Shown one piece after another: positions 10,301-21,200 of a DNA stretch of 64,000 bases; position 1 is the first letter of the stretch, and each line of letters begins with the position of its first letter. Source of the stretch: Amblyornis subalaris. Taxonomy: Eukaryota > Chordata > Aves > Passeriformes > Ptilonorhynchidae. The stretch lies in NCBI GenBank assembly GCA_018881555.1, contig JACAXG010000013.1:6610191-6674190 (forward strand), read 5' to 3'. A program made the position numbers and the translations under genes. The notes beneath the pieces were generated by a model that did no database searches, had not been told where the DNA came from, and saw nothing but the letters and a program-made list of their open reading frames with translations.

Positions 10301-13250
10301 CTGCTTCACTTGAAAATGTATTTCACAATGCAAGCACACCCCAAGGAGTTCTGAGCCAGCCTGAACAAGCACTATTTGCTTTTGTTGATGGGCATTTTTT
10401 AGGTCTCCTGTTGAAGCATTACTATTCTATTATTTCTGATATGTGCATATATACGCACACACAGACATTACCTCTACTTCCACTTACCTTTAGTGAGTAT
10501 TTATTTGTGCTGTAATGTAAGTACTACTATTGATGAGTGTCAGAGATGTATTTCTCATAACAAGATGAAAGTCTTTCTGCTATGTATGTTTCCCTAGAAT
10601 TTTGTATTATTTACCTGTGTACTAGAACTTTTAAAGGGGCTGATGGAGTTTGCTGCTTTTCTTCTTGATGTTCACTTTGACGAATCGTAGTCTTTTTACC
10701 TTCTCTGCTCCCAGAACTGTCATCAATTTCTATTATATATAAAGAGGAGGAAATAGTCACTTAGTAACTCATACCTCTTGTTCCTATGGTTCCCAGAGTG
10801 TTTTAATCATACTATATTCCCCTTAAAAACATCTCTCTGGGAAAATGGTTAGTGGGAACACTGAAAGAACAAGGGCTGTAAAGCTGTAGTTCACTGCAGA
10901 AGAGAGACATTCTTCAGATTTTTCTATTTCCTGTAGTTCTATCTGCTGAATAGACTGAACAGTTAAAAAGATGGAACAACTGTAGCAAAAGAAAAAAAAA
11001 CCCAGCCAGCATAAAAAATAAAATTCAAGTACTGTTCTCTGTCCATGGTTCAGCCTTTGCCAGTAGAAGTCCTAAACTAAAGCTGCAACAGCATTTTTTA
11101 AAGTACGTTCTGAGTGTGGTTAATCTTGGTGTAACTTTTTTTTGCTAGAAGTCTGCTCGGCCAAGCTGCAATGTTGCCTGTTGCTGTTACAGTAAACGTC
11201 GGGCTTAGAGCACCGGCTATTCTCAGATTGTCAGCCATCCAAGGAACCAAAGCTCCTTAACTTGGAAAACTAGATGTCAAGCCCAGGCGGACTAATAATG
11301 CCATCTGTCTGAGGCATCTGGATATTAACCCTCTTAGCATGATGCTTACGGTTTCATTCCCAAATGCTTTCGCAAATGGAAAATACACAGATTTGGAAAG
11401 AATAGCTTTTCTTTTTTCTTTTTTTTTTTTTAAATTGGACTATGTTGAGCTATGTACAATTTNGGTGCATATTATTTTCATCAAACTACTATAAATACCT
11501 CTTTTCGTGAGTAATGCAGTAAGGAATCTATGCCAATTTAGAAAGGAATTACATTTCTGGCTGGAAATGTGTCAAGATGCATATTTGCTCACCACTATCA
11601 AAGCACCAATCACTGATTAGCATTGCAGAAAAATTCCTTAGAAGCAAAACGAGCTGGCGAATCTGAAAATGCATCATTTGTTCATATGCTACTTTGTACC
11701 ATGGAATTGCCAACTGGTTTGTCTCACCGAATCCATGTTCTCCTGAGAATGCTGTTTGAATTGAAAGACGTGCAAAGCCACATATCTGAAAACACATTGT
11801 TAGTCTGTAATCTAGTTAATATAAAAGATGAATATCATCTCAGTCTCTTCTGTCATTTCTGTAATTTTTGTTNGTTTCTGTAGCTTTACAATGGACTTTC
11901 CCTCTTTTGTAAGAAAATTTGCTTTCCACAAAACCCTGGGGAGAAGGAAGCATGAGTGTAGTCACTGCAGGCCCTGATTGGGAAGAAGAAAGATCAGGAG
12001 TCCTGAACCTATTTCCAGCACAGACTTGGATTAAAGCAATGCTGGATAAAGTGCATGAGTAGTTTGGGACTGGAGGTTCATGTGCTTTTTACTTGCTCTC
12101 TTTCTTTGTGGATCAATAATCTTGTTTTCTTGCCTGCTCACTAACCCAGCTCCAGTGGGCAGCCTTCCTCTCTCCCGACCACACACTCNGGTGTACAAAT
12201 TGCAGCATGGGCAGGGCATGGCCCTGGGGGGAGGCTGTGCTTACCTTGTTATTGTATACAAGCACAGCACAATCAGCTGTGTTTTGAAATAGTTTACTCC
12301 TATTTCATCCTCCAGATCCCCTCCCTCCTCAGAAGGGATGTCCTCTTGTTTCGGGCTCGCTGGCTGTTCCTGGGCTGGGTCGCAGCATTGTGAAAGATTC
12401 CTGAGGCTAAATTCCCANTTCTTTCCTTGTGGTTATTTAATACCTCTTCAGGTTTTAGTAATCTTTTAAGTTTACTGGGTNACAAATTCGGCCAAAGTCC
12501 TTCACTGTGTGATTTCATTTGGGCTTGTTTAATTGTTTTCTTTCNACCACTGCTGGAATAATGATGCTCCATTTACTGGAGAGCGCTCCTTTGAGCCCTC
12601 CAGATTGCAAGTTCAGGACTTCTCCCCTGAGATCACTACTGGACTGCAGGATGTTTGTAGTTGTCATTGCTAATGCCTCCTGCATAGAGTGATTAGCAAA
12701 GTGCATTCTGCAAGAGTAGTGCCGGCTTTCTACTGTTACTTTCATGGAGATGTNTCCTCCTGAAAAAGATCCCAAGGAGCACAAGGAGTTCCAACCCTTG
12801 CAGTCCGTGTGCCTTTTCCCTTTAGGCCCATCTGTCCATTACTTTCTGCAGTCTTAAATGCAGGCAAATTATTTTTTCTCAAATGACATCATTTGGATGT
12901 TGTTATGGGAGTTTTCTTTTGCTCACCCAGCGCCAGTGAGAATTGCGGCTTCCGCTCTGTGGTATCGATTTTACTTTTAAATCTTTGAGGCGTGAGCTTG
13001 GTGATGAATCAGCACCACGTGTGTTTTGGAAATGTTACGATGGGTTTGTGGGTAGGTGGTGGCAATGGGGAGATCTTGTTTTCGATATATTGGGGAGTCA
13101 GATGAGAGGGAGTTGAGAAACATCACCTTTGAAAGGAAGAGCTAGGCATGTTATATTGCTGGTGCTGCTCTGTGCCAGAAGTGTTGCAATGAGCTGATGC
13201 CACACACTCTCTAAAGCCTTATCAAAGTGTGTTTTCTTTCTCCTTTGCAG
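10301..13250. other. Intergenic sequence between HNRNPA0 and KLHL3, first part
   Basis: I see no gene, and the open frames are short and domainless. A T-rich tract lies near 11410-11432. The stretch 12884-13021 holds a CRE-like TGACATCA (12884), an ATCAGCA half-site near 13008 and a CACGTG E-box (13016), which could be regulatory. Confidence 0.5.
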
Positions 13251-13314
13251 GGTGCGCTTGTGTGGATGAGAGGATGGGAAAGCTGAGCCCTGAAAAGCAC
13301 GCCACAAAAGTCCA
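13251..13314 (+). other. Candidate unassigned exon, 64 nt
   Basis: A long pyrimidine tract ending TTTGCAG (acceptor AG at 13249-13250) and a perfect donor GTAAGT (13315-13320) flank 64 bases. It lies between HNRNPA0 and the KLHL3 CpG island, on the same strand as both genes. It could be an upstream 5' UTR exon of KLHL3, an exon of a read-through or non-coding RNA, or chance. No protein similarity is evident. Confidence 0.35.
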
Positions 13315-15094
13315 GTAAGTGAACAGAAACCCGAGCNGAGCCCCTGACATACAGTTCCCGCTCTGAATATGCTATGGAATATTGAATAGAAAAAGAGGTT
13401 TGCCCANAAAATACCAAGCAGGATAATGAAGAACAATCTGTTACCTGTGAGGAAGATGTGCTCCCTAAGACAGCTTTTTCTGTTCTGTTAAAATAATGTG
13501 CCTGCAGAAACAATCTTGCCCAAATTTTTGTGTGTGGCAGCTGTGGGATTCACTCATTTGTGTTGATGTTGCAGCATGTTGTGTTAAGATATGAGGGTGG
13601 TGGACTGTGTCTCTTGGCTTTTGCAAAGAGCAAGAAATGAAATGTTCTGAAAAATTCCAAGAAGAGAGCAAGATAATGAGTGTACAGGGAATAACAGTAA
13701 AGAAACTTGGGTTATGGTGTTGAGATCCTGAACGAAAATAGCTTTGTTTGTGCTGTTCTCGCTGAGTTACGGTATACAAATATTAATTAAGCCATACATC
13801 TTTATGAAGCACATGGATAATTTCCCCTTACTACAGAAGGTTGTNGTGGAAGCATTAAGGATTGTATCATAAAGATGAAGAATCACGTTAAAATGATATC
13901 TTACTCAAAAAATTTTGGTAAAAAAAATTCCACTTTTTGGTCCATAGCCTAAACTTTTTTTTCAAGTCCAGTCTTTTTCCCAGCCTGTAGCAAGAACTGT
14001 ACACCCCAGTAGGTGCAGACNCTAAGGAGGCAGAGTGACTTGGTATTTAGGTGACTGAATACTGGCCTTTGCCTTTGTTCCAGTGCCCACAACGGTTGTT
14101 TTTACAGCTTTCTTCCTGATTTTTTTTTTCCTTTTGAGCACTCATTTCTAAACAATAAAATCTATCTGAAAATCTTCCTGCAAATTTCGGATAACTCTGT
14201 AATATAACTGCAGGGCAGGAAGTGTGTGCCTCTGACACAGGTGACTGCGGGTGACATCCATTGCCTGTGCTCCGGGAAAGAGTCGGAAGAGCAGCAGGAA
14301 GAACATTTTCAGCTGCTGGGTTACTGCTGTGTAGGGTGAGCAAGAGAATGGCTCATGCTCCAGAAATCACAGCTTGGGGGGTGAAGATGGGCAGAGGTCA
14401 TTATTCTAAAGGTGGTAATGTTATTAACGTTATAGGAACTGTGATTTATATGAAAGACTAAAGGAAAACGCACGTTGTAAAGCCCAGCTTTGCCAGCCTG
14501 CACGAGCAGGAGCACGGNAGTGGGATGTGTGCCAGCAGAGGGCAACAGCCCGGAGCGCCGCTGGAGATGCTGGTGGCTCCCGCAGCATCTCTGCCCGGAG
14601 AGCAGATCCCGGGGCAGTGCTGGGTGGGCGCTCCAGNCCTCTGCTCTACGGATCACATGCTTGAGAAAACAGTGCCCCAGTGGGAGTCTCTTACTGCTTC
14701 AGCTGCCAGAACATCACTGATTCCAGCTCTGGGAAGGTCCTTACCTAGAAAGTCTCCTAGAGCGTCCTTTTGAGCCTTACGATAACTTGGACTCGTGTGA
14801 GTTGCTGTAATAGGTAAATTTAGCTGCTGTTTTGGTGTTACTGGATGCTGGCCGTGGCTGGGCAGCAGATACCCTCAGGACTTCTCTGCTGAGGCGCCTC
14901 GAGCTCTGGGTCCACCGGGAGCCGGTGCAGTACCTGATACCACCTCCAAGTGACTTCAGTTAGCCTTGGAGGTACCAAGACAGCTATTTCAGGAGATTCC
15001 TTGCNTTTCTTATAATAATTTCCTTAAACATATGGTCTAAATACAGATCTATCTGAATGAGTATTTACTTAATTAGAATAGCAAAATAAGTTTC

Positions 15095-15178
15095 GTTGGG
15101 ACTTCCGGAGATGATCTGGTTCAAACAACCCTCAAAGCAGGACCAGCTTCAGGGTTAGATCAGCTTGGTCACTCAAAG
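15095..15178 (-). mobile_element. CR1-like LINE remnant
   Basis: The blocks GGGACTTCCGGAGATGATCT, 'ctcaaagcaggacc' and 'cttcagggttagatcag' in this order match the 3' region of an avian CR1 subfamily, read as the reverse complement. It is short and diverged. A shorter resemblance by chance is possible, but the order of blocks is distinctive. Confidence 0.6.
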
Positions 15179-15290
15179 ATAAATATATATATATATACTT
15201 AATATTTGCATTAATAAAAANAAATCTTTATGTTTATGTATATAAACATATATATTTATCTAAATATATCTCTAAAAAAAANCAGAATGA
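15179..15290. repeat. AT-rich low-complexity block with (TA)n
   Basis: (AT)n around 15184-15198 is followed by A runs and an imperfect palindrome near 15231-15248, with arms TGTTTAT and ATAAACA. Two n characters fall here. It is simple sequence directly next to the CR1 remnant. Confidence 0.75.
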
Positions 15291-18143
15291 AAAATAATTT
15301 AGGCTGAGAAGATGCAGCCTTGGAAGCTTCCGTGAATGCAGTGTTTTATGTACACCTTTCCCAGCTCTTCAATGCCAGATCTATAGATTTTTAAAGAAAA
15401 TTGATTAATAATTTGGTGAAGGGAATTATGCAACTAAACAGGAGAGCTGCTAAGGATGGGAAATTTCTTATGATATGGATGTCTGGAACCTGTATATTGG
15501 TATATACCTGGAAACAGGTTTATACAGGGAAGTGAAGGGTTTCTGAATTGTTGTTTGTGCTGTATTTAAACTGATGATCCAGTGATTCAGGGCTTTTGCA
15601 GTTTGCCTTGCGGAGCTAGGAGGAGTTTTGCTCAACTCGAAGCAGTTTGCTTCCACTGGGTTTTGGGGAGGTGACTCTTTCAGACTTCTGTGGAAACTGT
15701 GGAGATTGACAGGGTGTTGTCCGAGTGTATTGGGGCCCTTCACAGAATTAAATTCTTGTAAGCACTTGGTGTCCTTTACTTACAGCCTCAGGGTTAAACC
15801 AGCTGCTGGACTTTGGGCCAGGAGAGANTTTTGGATCAGACTGGCAGGGATTGTTTTTATTCCCTCCCTTCGTGCCACTTTTATTGAAGAAATTCTTTGC
15901 TGCCACGGGGACATTGGCAATACTTTGCTCTCTCCTCTCCCTGGGGCTCATTGGAATTGGGGGGTTTGGTCTTTCACTGTGGATCTGAANATTGTCACAG
16001 GAATCTGGAAAGGTTTTGGTGGGCTGAGGGATGGTGGGGCTGGCTGGAACAGGTGCTCTGGAGACCTTTCTGCTCTGAGTGTTGGTTATATGGTTGTCAG
16101 TGGTCAAAGGTAGATTAGATGTAGGAGGAATTTAGGACTACTTGAGACTAGGAATTTTTGAAAGAGGCTGGAAAAATTCCACCCATCAGGTGTCACTAAT
16201 TCCTTTTGGCTGAATGCTTTTTCAAGATACCAATCTTTGCACATAAAAACAAACAAGAAATTTTTGTTTTGGGGTTGTTACCCAGTCAGGATTATTTTGC
16301 AAGGCTGCTCTAAAGATAATCTCTGATTACTGGAACATGGTTTTGTCCCACTCCAGCAAGGACTATTCATGGTTTGCTCTTGTCTGTCACTGGGATTTAC
16401 CTTACTGTGGTTGCTCTCAGGATTTGTAGAATCCAGTGGTACACAAGCCTGTGGGGCAAAGCACATAAGAAGGTATTGCTGCTTTGGTTCAATTTAGGTG
16501 CTTGGCTCCCAGGCTGACTGGAATGAGATGTAAATTTTTATGGTAAAAGCCTAGTATTTTGTTATTGAAAAACTGTGTGNTAATAAAAATACACAGGCAC
16601 TTCACAGCAATTTCAGGACTTGTTCTTGTATCTGGACTTTTTGTGATTGCTGAGGGGTTTACTCAATGGAAACAAGCTCTAGCCCTCACTTGCGACATAA
16701 ATTCTACTATTTTTATATACATCCTTTTTCTCTGGTTTGAGCTTGTGTCTTGCAGTTTTGCATGTCGTCCATCAACAGTGTAACACTGGGCATGGGGAAA
16801 GTGCTTGAGGATTGGGATGTTTTAAACTGATAGTTTAACAGGATTCTCTAGGGAAAATGAAGGAATTTTGCCTACGTTCTGTGTGAGGTTTGACTTGATG
16901 TCTTTCTCTGTATTTCTTCTGTTTCTGGGGAGGCTGCTGAATGGTGTTTAAATAGCAGGACTCTGGAGTCCCCATCTCCATGTGTCTTTGATAAAGTCCT
17001 TAAAGTTTCAGGTGTGTTAAGTTTTCTTATCTGAAGAATGAGGGTGATAAGTAGTTAAGATCCTCAACAAGCTTTTGAAACCCTCCTGTGGAAGGTACAA
17101 TAGCATCTGTTCAATCATCGTTGCTGATACATTTTAAAAAGATGTATGAAACTTAGGCTGAGGATGTGGCTTGAGGAGAAACATAGAAGAGTGAGGTAAT
17201 TTTATTTACAAAAGAGATGAAATGGAATCTTTCAAGAGAAATCTCTTGATACTTCTAGTTATCTCTTTCTTTAGCACAAGAACATTTTGTGAATGGAAGA
17301 GTAATGAAGAAAGCAAATGTTTCTTGTCTTTAATACAATTAACCTCTAAGGCCTCACTGTTGCAGAATACAATTGAAAAATTCTTTTAATAAAATGAGGG
17401 GGAAAAAGATTTATGTAAAAGTCTCTGCATTTGTATCAATTGGAATAAAAATGGCAAACGTAATTTAGTTCAGTGCTTTAGGCTAAATAGCACCTGCAGT
17501 TTAGAAGGACCCATATTGCCTGTGCAGGGTGTGTTTGGCCCGATAGACTGCGTAAAGGACAGGGAGGTTTTGATAAANTGGGGAAGTGCAGGCTTACTGC
17601 GGGGGGAGTGGGGAGACTTAGGAGGGCTGGGACCCTCTCCTTCCTCACCGTCACCTCTCNTCTCCTTCGCTGCCCTGTGCACGGGCTCGACTTCGGAACT
17701 GGGATGTTCAGCCACTAAAACTTTTGTCCAGTCCGTAGATTGCAGGGATTGAAGCAGTTTTGGGCCACTCGGCTCGTCCGCCACGTCCCCGGAGGGCGGC
17801 GGGCGGGCGGAGGGATGCCGGGGGAGCGGGAGCTGCCCCGCGGGTGCCGGCGCTGCCGGCGGGTCCCGGGCCGGCTCGGGGCGGCCCCTGACCTATTTCG
17901 CCGCGGCAGCGGGGCCGTGCCGGCGGCGCCCGCCGTAGCCGGGGCGCGGAGGGCGCTCTCGGGGCGGCGCGGGGCGGCGCTGCCGTTGCCCGGAGACGCT
18001 CGCAAGCCCCGCCGGGGAGGGAAGGGCAGGGGAGGGGAGGGGGCTGCGCGGCGGCAGCGGCAGTCGGTGCGGCGGGCGCGCCCGGCACGCAGCGCTCCGC
18101 TCCCGCAGGAAGCGGCCCGGGGCGGGGGCGGCCGCTCGCAGCC

Positions 18144-18164
18144 ATGCCGGGCCCGGGGCGCTGA
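18144..18164 (+). CDS. Six-codon upstream ORF in the KLHL3 leader
   Basis: ATG at 18144 opens a six-codon frame (MPGPGR) that stops at TGA 18162-18164, 25 bases before the KLHL3 start codon and in another frame. Its context, gccATGc, is moderate (G at -3, C at +4). The main start, acaATGg, is stronger. If the leader begins upstream of 18144, this uORF would reduce or condition KLHL3 translation. Translation of it is inferred. Confidence 0.4.
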   Translation: MPGPGR

Positions 18165-18189
18165 GCCGGCCCCGCCGCCGCCCCGCACA

Positions 18190-18203
18190 ATGGAGGAGGA
18201 GAG
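18190..18203 (+). CDS. KLHL3: KLHL3 coding exon 1 (start codon)
   Basis: Only 14 coding bases: MEEE plus two bases of Ser5, then donor AG/GTGGGT. Joining AG to the first base of exon 2 gives MEEESIK, matching the human start MEGESVK. That match is what fixes this very short exon and the start codon. Intron 1 is phase 2. Confidence 0.9.
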
Positions 18204-21200
18204 GTGGGTACCGCCGCCAGCCTTTGTGTGTCCGCCCGGAGCGCCGCGGGACGGGGATGCCCTTCCCCGGGGTGCGACCGATGCGGGGCTGTGCGCGGGA
18301 ATGCGGGGCGCGGCCGCGGGGATCCCCCCTCCCCGGTGCTCGCCGCTCGCCCGAAAGCCTCCTGCGACGGGCGCCCGCCGTGCTGTTCACGGATGTTGCA
18401 ATGTCATGGTGACAGGCGGCTTCGCCCGGCGTGCCCACGGCCGGGGAGCNGAGGGGTTTCCGTGGGATGTGTTTCGGATGTGAATTAAGGAGGTGAGGGA
18501 GGCAGGTCGCGGGGTGTTTGCTAAAATGGAGGTGCCGGGCAAGGGAGTAGGATGCCGGGCAGGGGGTTGAGATGCCGGACAGGGGGATGGGATGCCGGAC
18601 GGGGGAGTGGGCAGCCGCCCCGCAGGCTCGCCCCGCCGGCACGACGCGCCTCGCGGAACGCCGGGCTTGTGTCTGCCCTGCCTGTGTCTGGAACCTCGGG
18701 CAGCCGACTCCGGCATTCCGCTGAAGACAGACCCGCTGATATTTGCTGCTTTTTTGAGTCGCGAGTGAAAATCCGTAACGTCCGTGGATCCTTTGGGGGT
18801 CTATTTTCCTGCCGGCGTGTGTGGAAGCCGAGCGCTGTGCGGTGTTAGGGCAGTGCGGGGGATCCCGCGGCTCCCTCGCACGGTAGCTGGGCCGTATAGA
18901 CTTTATTTCCTGCAAGGCAGCTATTTTGCTCAAAAATCTGCGCGAAGAAGTGTTTACCGAGTCGACCTAATGTCCACTGAACCCATAAAAGATATTATTG
19001 CTGTGCAGGGACCTCGTGGATGCCAGAGAGATGTTCAGTGTTTCGGCTCTGCCCTCGTTACTCCCCTCTGTCAGGTGCCTTTCACACACCAGAAGCCACT
19101 TGTGCGGCTTCAAACTAAACACTAAGCTGGCTTGGGTTTTTTGCAATATTTTTTTTGAAAACAGGATATGCTGAGTGCTTCCTTTTGTGCTGGTGACCTT
19201 GCAGGGGGTGGGGGAACAGAGAGGGGGCTTGACCTGCTGGTAGGACTAATGGTCAGGGCTTGACAGAAGTTTTGTTTAAATATGATACATTAGAAAATTA
19301 AGCTGAAGTCTGAAGTCNACCCCGAAATTCTGGAAATTTTCCTTCTGTTGAGGGAAAACATTTGCAGCAGCCTGTGGGAGTTGTTTTCCAAGCTCCAAAG
19401 GGCAGCTTTCTTACCCTTCTGTGACTCAAGGATTGCAATTGTTTGTGTATTTAATGTGCAAAACCTTTCATCCTGCCACATTTCTCACTGTAGGGCTTCT
19501 GCTTCCCNTAATGGTGTGAACAGTCACCTCTGAATATTAATCCAGATATTAATTAATTTCAAGTGCCTTGAAATCTTAGTTTGTCATGCTAGATGCAAGC
19601 TCATGGAATGGGATTTCCTTTTTTTGTTTTTTTCTTTATTTGTATAAATGAGCCTGTGTTTGAGGAAGTGGAACAGAGCTGTTTTGATACCCCAGGCTGG
19701 GATCATCCTTGGCACTGTTGCTTATTACTTTTTTTTTGATGGTTACCAGCAATGGTCTCATTTTGACTGGAGGCCTTTTCCTGGGGATACAGCGGTGAAA
19801 AAGCCACCAGGAAAGTACCTGGACTGTTTTGCCTTATCCTGTTGTTTTCAGACCATCTCTTTTGAGGGCATGAAGGACTATTCTCGCTAGCATGTTCTCT
19901 GCCTCTGGAAGTGAGGAATGATTACCCAAATTACTGCTTGCGTTTCTAGTTTTTGGGAAGAGGAAGGCAGTCCTGAACTGCTCGTGGGCAGTACTGATGT
20001 GGNGTTTGACTGTTGGCAAGGAAAGCTGGAAATATTCACCTGTTTTCTGGTTTGAAAGGGCACAGTTGTGTGGGACTGTGCTGGGGCTGCTTTGCCTGCT
20101 CAGAGCAAGTCCTGGGAGGAGGTGTTCAAAGATGACCTTGGTGGGCGAGCACTGTGGGCTCGGTCTTTTGGTCAAAAATGCTTTTGCCCTGCATTTCAAC
20201 TCAGATCTATGTCAGGCAGATTAGTCCTCAAATTTTACACTCAGTGACTTTCATTATGGCAGACTTCCTCCTGGTTTTCAATATTTCTGCATTTTCCATT
20301 TTTGTAGTCAGTGAGGATAAATGTTACTGGTCCTCACATCACCTCTGACTCTGGTCCCANGCCTGCCCAGACTCAAATATCCTGTTAACTTGCACGCCCA
20401 GGTTGTTCAGTGGTATCATGTGCCCGTGTCATTGCACATGAACAGAAGCAGCTGGGGACAAGGGGGATTTAACCTGAACCATTCACGTTTGGCAGTAAAG
20501 TATTTTAGAATCCTGGTTTTCTTTTGCTGTGCTGATAGGGACTTTNATTTTATGTGGAAATTGCATAAGGCTTACAGTTGGGCATGATACTCTGGTTCTG
20601 AATTTGTAAGATGCTATTGAGCTGGAATAGAAAAAACTCCTGGAATGTTACTTTTTTTGGTTAAAATNTTAAAACACCTGTAGTTTTATATTAGAGTCAG
20701 GGTAGTCTGTGGTATTTGTTTGAGAAATACAACATTTGCCTTTGAAAGCAAACGGTATTGTCATATTTGAGTTATTTTGTGTTATTTCCATTACTGTCAG
20801 CAAAGAATTTCTTCTCACTAGTTCTCAAAGTCTGCTTTCCCCCTGAGGTCTCCTTTAATATGAATATCCTTTTGGGGATCTGCTGTATGCCAATTGTGTG
20901 TTTTTCTAAGCTAATGTCTCCATGTTGATGTAGGCACTGAAAAAGATCAACAAAATAGGAAAATAATATTGCTATTAAAAGAAAAATAATCCTTTCCATT
21001 ATGCTGCCTCCCATATGTTTTAATGATAATGCATTTCTCTGAAATCCTCTCAAAGTCCAGCTCAGTATGTGGATTCCTTCGGTCACAGTTTTTTGAATGT
21101 CTTTGTATACACCCAAAGACAAATTCNGAAATCGAGATTTTTATAACTATGCCATTACACTGACTTATTTTTCTTACTATGTCTGCCCGACTCGAGGAAT

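Larger units (their letters stand above)
13315..17750. other. Intergenic sequence upstream of KLHL3
   Basis: No gene is recognised. A small GC-richer patch lies at about 14480-14650, a CR1 remnant at about 15095-15178, and an AT-rich low-complexity block after it. The remainder is ordinary unique-looking sequence with short open frames only. Confidence 0.5.
17760..18480 (+). promoter_or_regulatory. KLHL3: KLHL3 CpG-island promoter and 5' UTR
   Basis: This is a sharp CpG-dense island in otherwise AT-rich surroundings, holding the first coding exon of KLHL3 (ATG at 18190). No TATA box is visible. The transcription start probably lies within the island, but its position cannot be read directly. 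Confidence 0.75.

Noticed and set aside
17708..18190. Minus-strand frames over the KLHL3 CpG island as a divergent gene
   Set aside because: The low-complexity arginine/proline/alanine composition and overlap with the KLHL3 5' UTR make chance the better explanation.
19837..19908. Acceptor-like TTTTCAG and donor-like GGAA/GTGAGG in KLHL3 intron 1
   Set aside because: The donor context is weak, there are stops in the frame, and nothing else supports an exon here.
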